The translations under genes and the position numbers were made by a program. A stretch of 64,000 nt of DNA from Oasisia sp. SBJ-2009 (taxonomy: Eukaryota; Annelida; Polychaeta; Sabellida; Siboglinidae), in the NCBI GenBank assembly GCA_964017155.1, contig OZ024866.1, forward strand, positions 20,891,826 through 20,955,825, given 5' to 3'. Position 1 is the stretch's first letter. Each line of letters opens with the position of its first letter. The notes under the pieces were generated by a model. It had not been told where the DNA came from. It searched no databases and saw only the letters and a program-made list of their open reading frames with translations. Of the stretch, positions 45,662-58,031 are shown one piece after another.

Positions 45662-46986
45662 GATGACAATTGAAATACACACACACAAAATTCCAAATGT
45701 GACACACCAGAGTAATCCAACCTAGTGACCAGCTGACTCTAAGCTCACATGGCTGCTGCAACTTTAGTGGGGTGGGGTACATAATTTCCTCCAATCAAGC
45801 GATTGTTTACACCAGTAGTCCCATGTACAATTGATTTGTGATTTACAACCCTCCCTGGATGTGATATGTCAAATATTTTGTTTCTACCAGGTGGCATCAA
45901 AGCTGGAACAGCCCACTTGTGCATCAGGCCTGCATTCTGCCCGCATGTCGTTGACATGTACCTGTGCACGACAGGAAACGAGGCTGCTGTGTGAGTGTTT
46001 GATGTGGCTTTTTTTCATACCCCATATCAGCACTAATACACATGTGTCTTTGGAGCTGGCTTTAATTCGTGAAGTTTACACCCTTTTTTTTAACACATGG
46101 GATCTTTTAAAAGGCAAATGTTCAATATTTTTGGCCAAAAAACAAGCATAATGCAGAATATTAAAAAAAATACCAACATTGCACTATAGTGATTAAATTC
46201 AGTGTCTTCAAGGTCGTCTTAGTGTAACCAATGTGACACTGGGGTCAGAATTCATATAATATCAACTACTATAATTTATGTATTGTCCCACTTCTCGTAT
46301 ATATACATCATTCATGACACAGTAGATATTTCTCCACAACGGACGGGTGTGACCTTCAAAGACATGTCAGTTAATGTGTGCGGCTATATGGAAAAAATCC
46401 TTAGATGAATTTCTTTAATATATGCATTGCTTCAATGTAATATATTTTTCGTGAAGATTTGCTCTATTCGGGCAATCTATTTGGGGACATACCACCAAAT
46501 GGAGTCCTACGCCATTACCCATAGTAGTCCTGCTTAAAAGAACTGGATTGTGCAGTTTTTGTAAATTCCTGGAAGCAATGAATGTAGGACTGGTTGAGTA
46601 GAAATAATTTTTTTGTGCAGCATGGCATCAGAGCGGTGAAATAATGACATTTGTCAGACAGTGACCACGCGCGTATGTATACAGTTGTAGTTCGGCCTAG
46701 AGGTGTCAACATGGGCAATCGCCGGCTGATTGGAGCAGAAATGGAGGGGTGTCAGGTTAGAGATTGGATTGTAGGAGAAAAAGATATGTCATTTTCACAA
46801 ATTTTATAGATGATATGTGTGAATGGAGGCTACTTAGTGTGTGAACTTTTCAATAACATTGATATAAAAGCCTGGCTGGAAATCAAAGAAACGTTTTAAT
46901 GGCCGCCTATGGTAAATTAATGGTGGTATCTACCCAATTGAATTTGGACTGGTCTGTTTCCGTGACAACATTGAGCAACAGACAAC

Positions 46987-47385
46987 ATGGACGACGCGTT
47001 TGTACTCCATTACAAGGGGAAATTGAGGGAGAAAACAGTTTTGGCAGCAAATGGAGAATGTTTGTTGTGGACTGGAAGTAGATGTTGTGTACGGGGAGAG
47101 GTGGTTGGGAATTATGGGGTGATTTACGTTAAATGTCGGCAACTTCGTGGTGGTGGTTTGCGCTGGAAACTAATGAGAGTTCATCGTTTAGCATACATGT
47201 TGCACCACAAGGAATGGGAACTTCCGCCAGATATGCGCTGTAGCCACTTGTGTCACAATTCTCTATGTATAAATGTCAATCATTTAATACTCGAGACTCC
47301 ATTTGTGAATGGTAACAGGAGGCAGTGTGCCAGAGAAAACATATGCTTAGGCCATGATCAAGCCCCACCATGCATTTTTTTTTAA
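46987..47385 (+). CDS. His-Cys box nuclease, unit 5
   Basis: Intact, identical in protein to unit 3 (L19). The upstream TAG at 46807 is also shared with unit 3. Confidence 0.88.
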   Translation: MDDAFVLHYKGKLREKTVLAANGECLLWTGSRCCVRGEVVGNYGVIYVKCRQLRGGGLRWKLMRVHRLAYMLHHKEWELPPDMRCSHLCHNSLCINVNHLILETPFVNGNRRQCARENICLGHDQAPPCIFF

Positions 47386-47756
47386 ATACACATACCTTTT
47401 AAGAATACGAGGTAATGAAATTAATTGCAATTAGCATGTACTTACCATTGCATAAGTCGTTCATCAGTCTCCATTTCTTTTGATCAGATCTGTCTGTCTG
47501 TGCGTCCTTTTGTTGGCCCATACAGCATTGTGTTTGCAGGTTGTGTCAGACAGTGTAGTCTTTCTTCTGTTGATCCGGGTCTGGCTTATTGTGTATTGTC
47601 TAATTGTCTGTGTACCCTCTGTGTATTCTCTATTGTAAGTAAATCACTGGGGTGTGACAACTCAGAGTTCTACTAATTATGTGTGAGCTGGATAGGTGTG
47701 GTCGTCTACAGATCTGTCACGAAGACAGTAGGGGTGTTCTACCACAGTGCTCTTAT

Positions 47757-49784
47757 TCACCTTGACCTTGACCTTGTTTTTTTCACATTGACCTTGCTCT
47801 TGTTTGTTGTTGTCATTTCTTGGTCCAGTTGGCCCTTGCGATAGACTGCCTTCTGTGCAGCCACTCTCGTCTGAGCTGAGGCCTCCCTCTGTCGCTTTGC
47901 TGCGTGAACGGCATCAAACCGTTTCCTCTTGTTTACTAACAAACGTCTCCTCACTGCGCGTCGGTGCATGTACATTCTGTGATACAATGCCTCGCGTTGT
48001 ATTTGCGCAGCAACCCGTGCTACCCTGCCACCTCTAGTTATGGGTGCCCTGTTACTTTCCAGCTTCCTCAGTAGTGAGGCTCCAGTGCCATAATTCAGGC
48101 TATCTATGGCTGCACACGCCCTGCCCGTGACATTGCGTGAGAAGTTCACATTCTTGGGAAGCGATGCCGATAGCGATCGGTTCAAGCCTTCATTTCGGTT
48201 CGTGTTCATGCATAACTTCGTCATCTCCAGAGCGCGAACACCGAGTCTGATGTTAATCAGATTTCGTAGAGTCGCTCTGTCTGTGTCCGTCATGTTCAGA
48301 TGTGATATACGCCCTGAGTGTAAGTGCACTGATTTCTTCCACCAGTTCTTGCGTTTGCCACCAGCGCAGACAACAGAGTAGTACCGGCACTTCTCACACT
48401 CCCCACTGTAGCAGTCTAGTGTCGTCTCAATGACGCGAGGCATCAGTGAGGCCACCTTTTTGGTGTCACCATCATATAGGTCATTCATCACACTGTGTAT
48501 TTGATGGCACCTGGTCTTCACGTCAAGTGAAAACATTTTTCTCTGCTCTTTTCGTATTACTGCTGTCGTCCCCGGAAACATGCGCTCACTAAACTGCGCC
48601 TTGATCATTTTCCTAAACAGCGACGACCCTAAGTGTGTAGTGTCAGCTTGTCGCTCGACATTTGACGTTGTTCCTGACATCCCTGCCTTCACGCCTTCGG
48701 CACCGTGTGCATCTCCATCGGTGACGATGTATGGCAGTCCGACATCTTGTGCCGCAAACTGTCGCCCTATCTCAGCCCCTGCTGTATACTCGGAGAGAGG
48801 CTCACTGGCTGGCAGCGTTGCCGTACAGTTTGCATGGCCTGGACATGTCACATTCACTCCTCGCCTCCTCAGTGAAGCACCCAGTGTGCATAGCTTGTTC
48901 TGGATGCTTATCCCAACTATCTCATTCTGTGCTGTCTGCTTCTCGACAGCAACAGTGATCGCCTGGCTGGCATTCTGTCCTGCGTGATACGCTCCAGTGA
49001 TGCACGTGGTGTTATAGCGACTATCAATCGCGATATTTATGGGCGCATTCTCGGGTAGACCACGCAGCCGATTTATTTGCTTCACGTCTTCGCGTTTCTT
49101 TGCCAGGTCTGCCAATGTCATCGTCGACGTTGTGTCACCAACCTTGTTGGCAGTTTTTTGCATGGCGCTGATGCATGGTGATGGCACATTCATACTAGCA
49201 AAAATTACTCGGCTCTTTACTATGCCTGTTGTACTCTCCTGTAATCCGACTTGCAGTCCAATGTTAGGCGCCGCTGGCTTACGGCCTCGCCTTCCTGTCT
49301 CCACTTCATGGTACAGTTTATACATCCTTGATGTGTATCCACATTTCTTGCATCGTAGACAACACTGCCAACACAATCCTACTTTGATTTCTCTGCCACA
49401 CTCGCCTTCCGTCACTGAATGCTCCTCGATGCACTCGTACATCGTTTCCATCCGGCCTTTGTCGTACAGCCGCATTTCCTCACGTGTATCTTCTCCACCT
49501 CCTTGTAGATACACCGATGTCAAGCCGTCATTGTCGTGATCATCGCGGCGTGGCCGCAGGATCTTCGCCTCGCCAGAGTGCCCTTCTGCATCTGGCACCT
49601 CGATGAGGCCAGCTGGCGTCACTTTTGTGACGCGCGTAAACTCAGCTTGGGTAAGTCTGGGCAGCCATCGGGCTAAACATTCTCCATCTCCAGTCTGCTC
49701 TTCAATGCTGTCCTCTTTCTTGGACGCGTATGCAGGATGACCCTTCCTAAAACCACAGGCCCTTTCACTCTTTCGCGGAGACAT
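47757..49784 (-). CDS. Mutator-like DDE transposase, unit 5, short C-terminus
   Basis: 675 residues; differs from the unit-3 protein only by having K23 and not I23. It has the same one-base deletion and RSRSR ending, so the frameshift existed before the 8.25-kb duplication. Confidence 0.85.
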   Translation of the reverse strand: MSPRKSERACGFRKGHPAYASKKEDSIEEQTGDGECLARWLPRLTQAEFTRVTKVTPAGLIEVPDAEGHSGEAKILRPRRDDHDNDGLTSVYLQGGGEDTREEMRLYDKGRMETMYECIEEHSVTEGECGREIKVGLCWQCCLRCKKCGYTSRMYKLYHEVETGRRGRKPAAPNIGLQVGLQESTTGIVKSRVIFASMNVPSPCISAMQKTANKVGDTTSTMTLADLAKKREDVKQINRLRGLPENAPINIAIDSRYNTTCITGAYHAGQNASQAITVAVEKQTAQNEIVGISIQNKLCTLGASLRRRGVNVTCPGHANCTATLPASEPLSEYTAGAEIGRQFAAQDVGLPYIVTDGDAHGAEGVKAGMSGTTSNVERQADTTHLGSSLFRKMIKAQFSERMFPGTTAVIRKEQRKMFSLDVKTRCHQIHSVMNDLYDGDTKKVASLMPRVIETTLDCYSGECEKCRYYSVVCAGGKRKNWWKKSVHLHSGRISHLNMTDTDRATLRNLINIRLGVRALEMTKLCMNTNRNEGLNRSLSASLPKNVNFSRNVTGRACAAIDSLNYGTGASLLRKLESNRAPITRGGRVARVAAQIQREALYHRMYMHRRAVRRRLLVNKRKRFDAVHAAKRQREASAQTRVAAQKAVYRKGQLDQEMTTTNKSKVNVKKTRSRSR

Positions 49785-51108
49785 GATGACAATTGAAATA
49801 CACACACACAAAATTCCAAATGTGACACACCAGAGTAATCCAACCTAGTGACCAGCTGACTCTAAGCTCACATGGCTGCTGCAACTTTAGTGGGGTGGGG
49901 TACATAATTTCCTCCAATCAAGCGATTGTTTACACCAGTAGTCCCATGTACAATTGATTTGTGATTTAAAATCCTCCCTGGATGTGATATGTCAAATATT
50001 TTTTTTCTACCAGGTGGCATCAAAGCTGGAACAGCCCACTTGTGCATCAGGCCTGCATTCTGCCCGCATGTCGTTGACATGTACCTGTGCACGACAGGAA
50101 ACGAGGCTGCTGTGTGAGTGTTTGATGTGGCTTTTTTTCATACCCCATATCAGCACTAATACACGTGTCTTTGGAGCTGGCTTTAATTCGTGAAGTTTAC
50201 ACCCTTTTTTTTAACACATGGGATCTTTTAAAAGGCAAATGTTCAATATTTTTGGCCAAAAAACAAGCATAATGCAGAATATTAAAAAAAAATACCAACA
50301 TTGCACTATAGTGATTAAATTCAGTGTCTTCAAGGTCGTCTTAGTGTAACCAATGTGACACTGGGGTCAGAATTCATATAATATCAACTACTATAATTTA
50401 TGTATTGTCCCACTTCTCGTATATATACATCATTCATGACACAGTAGATATTTCTCCACAACGGACGGGTGTGACCTTCAAAGACATGTCAGTTAATGTG
50501 TGCGGCTATATGGAAAAAATCCTTAGATGAATTTCTTTAATATATGCATTGCTTCAATGTAATATATTTTTCGTGAAGATTTGCTCTATTCGGGCAATCT
50601 ATTTGGGGACATACCACCAAATGGAGTCCTACGCCATTACCCATAGTAGTCCTGCTTAAAAGAACTGGATTGTGCAGTTTTTGTAAATTCCTGGAAGCAA
50701 TTAATGTAGGACTGGTTGAGTAGAAATAATTTTTTTGTGCAGCATGGCATCAGAGCGGTGAAATAATGACATTTGTCAGACAGTGACCACGCGCGTATGT
50801 ATACAGTTGTAGTTCGGCCTAGAGGTGTCAACATGGGCAATCGCCGGCTGATTGGAGCAGAAATGGAGGGATGTCAGGTTAGAGATTGGATTGTAGGAGA
50901 AAAAGATATGTCATTTTCACAAATTTTATATATGATATGTGTGAATGGAGGCTACTTAGTGGGTGAACTTTTCAATAACATTGATATAAAAGCCTGGCTG
51001 GAAATCAAAGAAACGTTTTAATGGCCGCCTATGGTAAATTAATGGTGGTATCTACCCAATTGAATTTGGACTGGTCTGTTTCCGTGACAACATTGAGCAA
51101 CAGACAAC

Positions 51109-51507
51109 ATGGACGACGCGTTTGTACTCCATTACAAGGGGAAATTGAGGGAGAAAACAGTTGTGGCAGCAAATGGAGAATGTTTGTTGTGGACTGGAAG
51201 TAGATGTTGCGTACGGGGAGAGGTGGTTGGGAATTATGGGGTGATTTACATTAAATGTCGGCAACTTCGTGGTGGTGGTTTGCGCTGGAAACTGATGAGA
51301 GTTCATCGTTTAGCATACATGTTGCACCACAAGGAATGGGAACTTCCGCCAGATATGCGCTGTAGCCACTTGTGTCACAATTCTCTATGTATAAATGTCA
51401 ATCATTTAATACTCGAGACTCCATTTGTGAATGGTAACAGGAGGCAGTGTGCCAGAGAAAACATATGCTTAGGCCATGATCAAGCCCCACCATGCATTTT
51501 TTTTTAA
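51109..51507 (+). CDS. His-Cys box nuclease, unit 6
   Basis: Intact; combines I48 of units 2/4 with the P127 (APPC) ending of the other units, a mosaic that suggests exchange between units. Active-site residues are unchanged. Confidence 0.88.
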   Translation: MDDAFVLHYKGKLREKTVVAANGECLLWTGSRCCVRGEVVGNYGVIYIKCRQLRGGGLRWKLMRVHRLAYMLHHKEWELPPDMRCSHLCHNSLCINVNHLILETPFVNGNRRQCARENICLGHDQAPPCIFF

Positions 51508-51878
51508 ATACACATACCTTTTAAGAATACGAGGTAATGAAATTAATTGCAATTAGCATGTACTTACCATTGCATAAGTCGTTCATCAGTCTCCATTTCT
51601 TTTGATCAGATCTGTCTGTCTGTGCGTCCTTTTGTTGGCCCATACAGCATTGTGTTTGCAGGTTGTGTCAGACAGTGTAGTCTTTCTTCTGTTGATCCGG
51701 GTCTGGCTTATTGTGTATTGTCTAATTGTCTGTGTACCCTCTGTGTATTCTCTATTGTAAGTAAATCACTGGGGTGTGACAACTCAGAGTTCTACTAATT
51801 ATGTGTGAGCTGGATAGGTGTGGTCGTCTACAGATCTGTCACGAAGACAGTAGGGGTGTTCTACCACAGTGCTCTTAT

Positions 51879-53906
51879 TCACCTTGACCTTGACCTTGTT
51901 TTTTTCACATTGACCTTGCTCTTGTTTGTTGTTGTCATTTCTTGGTCCAGTTGGCCCTTGCGATAGACTGCCTTCTGTGCAGCCACTCTCGTCTGAGCTG
52001 AGGCCTCCCTCTGTCGCTTTGCTGCACGAACGGCATCAAACCGTTTCCTCTTGTTTACTAACAAACGTCTCCTCACTGCGCGTCGGTGCATGTACATTCT
52101 GTGATACAATGCCTCGCGTTGTATTTGCGCAGCAACCCGTGCTACCCTGCCACCTCTAGTTATGGGTGCCCTGTTACTTTCCAGCTTCCTCAGTAGTGAG
52201 GCTCCAGTGCCATAATTCAGGCTATCTATGGCTGCACACGCCCTGCCCGTGACATTGCGTGAGAAGTTCACATTCTTGGGAAGCGATGCCGATAGCGATC
52301 GGTTCAAGCCTTCATTTCGGTTCGTGTTCATGCATAACTTCGTCATCTCCAGAGCGCGAACACCGAGTCTGATGTTAATCAGATTTCGTAGAGTCGCTCT
52401 GTCTGTGTCCGTCATGTTCAGATGTGATATACGCCCTGAGTGTAAGTGCACTGATTTCTTCCACCAGTTCTTGCGTTTGCCACCAGCGCAGACAACAGAG
52501 TAGTACCGGCACTTCTCACACTCCCCACTGTAGCAGTCTAGTGTCGTCTCAATGACGCGAGGCATCAGTGAGGCCACCTTTTTGGTGTCACCATCATATA
52601 GGTCATTCATCACACTGTGTATTTGATGGCACCTGGTCTTCACGTCAAGTGAAAACATTTTTCTCTGCTCTTTTCGTATTACTGCTGTCGTCCCCGGAAA
52701 CATGCGCTCACTAAACTGCGCCTTGATCATTTTCCTAAACAGCGACGACCCTAAGTGTGTAGTGTCAGCTTGTCGCTCGACATTTGACGTTGTTCCTGAC
52801 ATCCCTGCCTTCACGCCTTCGGCACCGTGTGCATCTCCATCGGTGACGATGTATGGCAGTCCGACATCTTGTGCCGCAAACTGTCGCCCTATCTCAGCCC
52901 CTGCTGTATACTCGGAGAGAGGCTCACTGGCTGGCAGCGTTGCCGTACAGTTTGCATGGCCTGGACATGTCACATTCACTCCTCGCCTCCTCAGTGAAGC
53001 ACCCAGTGTGCATAGCTTGTTCTGGATGCTTATCCCAACTATCTCATTCTGTGCTGTCTGCTTCTCGACAGCAACAGTGATCGCCTGGCTGGCATTCTGT
53101 CCTGCGTGATACGCTCCAGTGATGCACGTGGTGTTATAGCGACTATCAATCGCGATATTTATGGGCGCATTCTCGGGTAGACCACGCAGCCGATTTATTT
53201 GCTTCACGTCTTCGCGTTTCTTTGCCAGGTCTGCCAATGTCATCGTCGACGTTGTGTCACCAACCTTGTTGGCAGTTTTTTGCATGGCGCTGATGCATGG
53301 TGATGGCACATTCATACTAGCAAAAATTACTCGGCTCTTTACTATGCCTGTTGTACTCTCCTGTAATCCGACTTGCAGTCCAATGTTAGGCGCCGCTGGC
53401 TTACGGCCTCGCCTTCCTGTCTCCACTTCATGGTACAGTTTATACATCCTTGATGTGTATCCACATTTCTTGCATCGTAGACAACACTGCCAACACAATC
53501 CTACTTTGATTTCTCTGCCACACTCGCCTTCCGTCACTGAATGCTCCTCGATGCACTCGTACATCGTTTCCATCCGGCCTTTGTCGTACAGCCGCATTTC
53601 CTCACGTGTATCTTCTCCACCTCCTTGTAGATACACCGATGTCAAGCCGTCATTGTCGTGATCATCGCGGCGTGGCCGCAGGATCTTCGCCTCGCCAGAG
53701 TGCCCTTCTGCATCTGGCACCTCGATGAGGCCAGCTGGCGTCACTTTTGTGACGCGCGTAAACTCAGCTTGGGTAAGTCTGGGCAGCCATCGGGCTAAAC
53801 ATTCTCCATCTCCAGTCTGCTCTTCAATGCTGTCCTCTTTCTTGGACGCGTATGCAGGATGACCCTTCCTAAAACCACAGGCCCTTTCACTCTTTCGCGG
53901 AGACAT
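51879..53906 (-). CDS. Mutator-like DDE transposase, unit 6, short C-terminus
   Basis: 675 residues with the RSRSR ending. Differs from unit 5 by AVRAAK in place of AVHAAK near residue 627. The DDE positions and both Cys clusters are intact. Confidence 0.85.
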   Translation of the reverse strand: MSPRKSERACGFRKGHPAYASKKEDSIEEQTGDGECLARWLPRLTQAEFTRVTKVTPAGLIEVPDAEGHSGEAKILRPRRDDHDNDGLTSVYLQGGGEDTREEMRLYDKGRMETMYECIEEHSVTEGECGREIKVGLCWQCCLRCKKCGYTSRMYKLYHEVETGRRGRKPAAPNIGLQVGLQESTTGIVKSRVIFASMNVPSPCISAMQKTANKVGDTTSTMTLADLAKKREDVKQINRLRGLPENAPINIAIDSRYNTTCITGAYHAGQNASQAITVAVEKQTAQNEIVGISIQNKLCTLGASLRRRGVNVTCPGHANCTATLPASEPLSEYTAGAEIGRQFAAQDVGLPYIVTDGDAHGAEGVKAGMSGTTSNVERQADTTHLGSSLFRKMIKAQFSERMFPGTTAVIRKEQRKMFSLDVKTRCHQIHSVMNDLYDGDTKKVASLMPRVIETTLDCYSGECEKCRYYSVVCAGGKRKNWWKKSVHLHSGRISHLNMTDTDRATLRNLINIRLGVRALEMTKLCMNTNRNEGLNRSLSASLPKNVNFSRNVTGRACAAIDSLNYGTGASLLRKLESNRAPITRGGRVARVAAQIQREALYHRMYMHRRAVRRRLLVNKRKRFDAVRAAKRQREASAQTRVAAQKAVYRKGQLDQEMTTTNKSKVNVKKTRSRSR

Positions 53907-55230
53907 GATGACAATTGAAATACACACACACAAAATTCCAAATGTGACACACCAGAGTAATCCAACCTAGTGACCAGCTGACTCTAAGCTCACATGGCTG
54001 CTGCAACTTTAGTGGGGTGGGGTACATAATTTCCTCCAATCAAGCGATTGTTTACACCAGTAGTCCCATGTACAATTGATTTGTGATTTACAATCCTCCC
54101 TGGATGTGATATGTCAAATATTTTGTTTCTACCAGGTGGCATCAAAGCTGGAACAGCCCACTTGTGCATCAGGCCTGCATTCTGCCCGCATGTCGTTGAC
54201 ATGTACCTGTGCACGACAGGAAACGAGGCTGCTGTGTGAGTGTTTGATGTGGCTTTTTTTCATACCCCATATCAGCACTAATACACGTGTCTTTGGAGCT
54301 GGCTTTAATTCGTGAAGTTTACACCCTTTTTTTTAACACATGGGATCTTTTAAAAGGCAAATGTTCAATATTTTTGGCCAAAAAACAAGCATAATGCAGA
54401 ATATTAAAAAAAAATACCAACATTGCACTATAGTGATTAAATTCAGTGTCTTCAAGGTCGTCTTAGTGTAACCAATGTGACACTGGGGTCAGAATTCATA
54501 TAATATCAACTACTATAATTTATGTATTGTCCCACTTCTCGTATATATACATCATTCATGACACAGTAGATATTTCTCCACAACGGACGGGTGTGACCTT
54601 CAAAGACATGTCAGTTAATGTGTGCGGCTATATGGAAAAAATCCTTAGATGAATTTCTTTAATATATGCATTGCTTCAATGTAATATATTTTTCGTGAAG
54701 ATTTGCTCTATTCGGGCAATCTATTTGGGGACATACCACCAAATGGAGTCCTACGCCATTACCCATAGTAGTCCTGCTTAAAAGAACTGGATTGTGCAGT
54801 TTTTGTAAATTCCTGGAAGCAATTAATGTAGGACTGGTTGAGTAGAAATAATTTTTTTGTGCAGCATGGCATCAGAGCGGTGAAATAATGACATTTGTCA
54901 GACAGTGACCACGCGCGTATGTATACAGTTGTAGTTCGGCCTAGAGGTGTCAACATGGGCAATCGCCGGCTGATTGGAGCAGAAATGGAGGGATGTCAGG
55001 TTAGAGATTGGATTGTAGGAGAAAAAGATATGTCATTTTCACAAATTTTATATATGATATGTGTGAATGGAGGCTACTTAGTGGGTGAACTTTTCAATAA
55101 CATTGATATAAAAGCCTGGCTGGAAATCAAAGAAACGTTTTAATGGCCGCCTATGGTAAATTAATGGTGGTATCTACCCAATTGAATTTGGACTGGTCTG
55201 TTTCCGTGACAACATTGAGCAACAGACAAC

Positions 55231-55629
55231 ATGGACGACGCGTTTGTACTCCATTACAAGGGGAAATTGAGGGAGAAAACAGTTGTGGCAGCAAATGGAG
55301 AATGTTTGTTGTGGACTGGAAGTAGATGTTGTGTACGGGGAGAGGTGGTTGGGAATTATGGGGTGATTTACGTTAAATGTCGGCAACTTCGTGGTGGTGG
55401 TTTGCGCTGGAAACTAATGAGAGTTCATCGTTTAGCATACATGTTGCACCACAAGGAATGGGAACTTCCGCCAGATATGCGCTGTAGCCACTTGTGTCAC
55501 AATTCTCTATGTATAAATGTCAATCATTTAATACTCGAGACTCCATTTGTGAATGGTAACAGGAGGCAGTGTGCCAGAGAAAACATATGCTTAGGCCATG
55601 ATCAAGCCCCACCATGCATTTTTTTTTAA
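55231..55629 (+). CDS. His-Cys box nuclease, unit 7
   Basis: Intact consensus-like copy (V19, E38, V48, R84, P127), identical in protein to units 8 and 9. Confidence 0.88.
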   Translation: MDDAFVLHYKGKLREKTVVAANGECLLWTGSRCCVRGEVVGNYGVIYVKCRQLRGGGLRWKLMRVHRLAYMLHHKEWELPPDMRCSHLCHNSLCINVNHLILETPFVNGNRRQCARENICLGHDQAPPCIFF

Positions 55630-56000
55630 ATACACATACCTTTTAAGAATACGAGGTAATGAAATTAATTGCAATTAGCATGTACTTACCATTGCATAAG
55701 TCGTTCATCAGTCTCCATTTCTTTTGATCAGATCTGTCTGTCTGTGCGTCCTTTTGTTGGCCCATACAGCATTGTGTTTGCAGGTTGTGTCAGACAGTGT
55801 AGTCTTTCTTCTGTTGATCCGGGTCTGGCTTATTGTGTATTGTCTAATTGTCTGTGTACCCTCTGTGTATTCTCTATTGTAAGTAAATCACTGGGGTGTG
55901 ACAACTCAGAGTTCTACTAATTATGTGTGAGCTGGATAGGTGTGGTCGTCTACAGATCTGTCACGAAGACAGTAGGGGTGTTCTACCACAGTGCTCTTAT

Positions 56001-58031
56001 TCACCTTGACCTTGACCTTGTTTTTTTCACATTGACCTTGCTCTTGTTTGTTGTTGTCATTTCTTGGTCCAGTTGGCCCTTGCGATAGACTGCCTTCTGT
56101 GCAGCCACTCTCGTCTGAGCTGAGGCCTCCCTCTGTCGCTTTGCTGCGCGAACGGCATCAAACCGTTTCCTCTTGTTTACTAACAAACGTCTCCTCACTG
56201 CGCGTCGGTGCATGTACATTCTGTGATACAATGCCTCGCGTTGTATTTGCGCAGCAACCCGTGCTACCCTGCCACCTCTAGTTATGGGTGCCCTGTTACT
56301 TTCCAGCTTCCTCAGTAGTGAGGCTCCAGTGCCATAATTCAGGCTATCTATGGCTGCACACGCCCTGCCCGTGACATTGCGTGAGAAGTTCACATTCTTG
56401 GGAAGCGATGCCGATAGCGATCGGTTCAAGCCTTCATTTCGGTTCGTGTTCATGCATAACTTCGTCATCTCCAGAGCGCGAACACCGAGTCTGATGTTAA
56501 TCAGATTTCGTAGAGTCGCTCTGTCTGTGTCCGTCATGTTCAGATGTGATATACGCCCTGAGTGTAAGTGCACTGATTTCTTCCACCAGTTCTTGCGTTT
56601 GCCACCAGCGCAGACAACAGAGTAGTACCGGCACTTCTCACACTCCCCACTGTAGCAGTCTAGTGTCGTCTCAATGACGCGAGGCATCAGTGAGGCCACC
56701 TTTTTGGTGTCACCATCATATAGGTCATTCATCACACTGTGTATTTGATGGCACCTGGTCTTCACGTCAAGTGAAAACATTTTTCTCTGCTCTTTTCGTA
56801 TTACTGCTGTCGTCCCCGGAAACATGCGCTCACTAAACTGCGCCTTGATCATTTTCCTAAACAGCGACGACCCTAAGTGTGTAGTGTCAGCTTGTCGCTC
56901 GACATTTGACGTTGTTCCTGACATCCCTGCCTTCACGCCTTCGGCACCGTGTGCATCTCCATCGGTGACGATGTATGGCAGTCCGACATCTTGTGCCGCA
57001 AACTGTCGCCCTATCTCAGCCCCTGCTGTATACTCGGAGAGAGGCTCACTGGCTGGCAGCGTTGCCGTACAGTTTGCATGGCCTGGACATGTCACATTCA
57101 CTCCTCGCCTCCTCAGTGAAGCACCCAGTGTGCATAGCTTGTTCTGGATGCTTATCCCAACTATCTCATTCTGTGCTGTCTGCTTCTCGACAGCAACAGT
57201 GATCGCCTGGCTGGCATTCTGTCCTGCGTGATACGCTCCAGTGATGCACGTGGTGTTATAGCGACTATCAATCGCGATATTTATGGGCGCATTCTCGGGT
57301 AGACCACGCAGCCGATTTATTTGCTTCACGTCTTCGCGTTTCTTTGCCAGGTCTGCCAATGTCATCGTCGACGTTGTGTCACCAACCTTGTTGGCAGTTT
57401 TTTGCATGGCGCTGATGCATGGTGATCGCACATTCATACTAGCAAAAATTACTCGGCTCTTTACTATGCCTGTTGTACTCTCCTGTAATCCGACTTGCAG
57501 TCCAATGTTAGGCGCCGCTGGCTTACGGCCTCGCCTTCCTGTCTCCACTTCATGGTACAGTTTATACATCCTTGATGTGTATTCACATTTCTTGCATCGT
57601 AGACAACACTGCCAACACAATCCTACTTTGATTTCTCTGCCACACTCGCCTTCCGTCACTGAATGCTCCTCGATGCACTCGTTGTACATCGTTTCCATCC
57701 GGCCTTTGTCGTACAGCCGCATTTCCTCACGTGTATCTTCTCCACCTCCTTGTAGATACACCGATGTCAAGCCGTCATTGTCGTGATCATCGCGGCGTGG
57801 CCGCAGGATCTTCGCCTCGCCAGAGTGCCCTTCTGCATCTGGCACCTCGATGAGGCCAGCTGGCGTCACTTTTGTGATGCGCGTAAACTCAGCTTGGGTA
57901 AGTCTGGGCAGCCATCGGGCTAAACATTCTCCATCTCCAGTCTGCTCTTCAATGCTGTCCTCTTTCTTGGACGCGTATGCAGGATGACCCTTCCTAAAAC
58001 CACAGGCCCTTTCACTCTTTCGCGGAGACAT
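56001..58031 (-). CDS. Mutator-like DDE transposase, unit 7, short C-terminus
   Basis: 676 residues: it has both the extra N in MYNECIE and the extra residue in SPCISAM, so it is one longer than the other short forms. Private changes are V52I near the LPRLTQAEF motif, G150E just after the last Cys of the first cluster, and P202R. Ends RSRSR. Catalytic acids are present. Confidence 0.85.
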   Translation of the reverse strand: MSPRKSERACGFRKGHPAYASKKEDSIEEQTGDGECLARWLPRLTQAEFTRITKVTPAGLIEVPDAEGHSGEAKILRPRRDDHDNDGLTSVYLQGGGEDTREEMRLYDKGRMETMYNECIEEHSVTEGECGREIKVGLCWQCCLRCKKCEYTSRMYKLYHEVETGRRGRKPAAPNIGLQVGLQESTTGIVKSRVIFASMNVRSPCISAMQKTANKVGDTTSTMTLADLAKKREDVKQINRLRGLPENAPINIAIDSRYNTTCITGAYHAGQNASQAITVAVEKQTAQNEIVGISIQNKLCTLGASLRRRGVNVTCPGHANCTATLPASEPLSEYTAGAEIGRQFAAQDVGLPYIVTDGDAHGAEGVKAGMSGTTSNVERQADTTHLGSSLFRKMIKAQFSERMFPGTTAVIRKEQRKMFSLDVKTRCHQIHSVMNDLYDGDTKKVASLMPRVIETTLDCYSGECEKCRYYSVVCAGGKRKNWWKKSVHLHSGRISHLNMTDTDRATLRNLINIRLGVRALEMTKLCMNTNRNEGLNRSLSASLPKNVNFSRNVTGRACAAIDSLNYGTGASLLRKLESNRAPITRGGRVARVAAQIQREALYHRMYMHRRAVRRRLLVNKRKRFDAVRAAKRQREASAQTRVAAQKAVYRKGQLDQEMTTTNKSKVNVKKTRSRSR

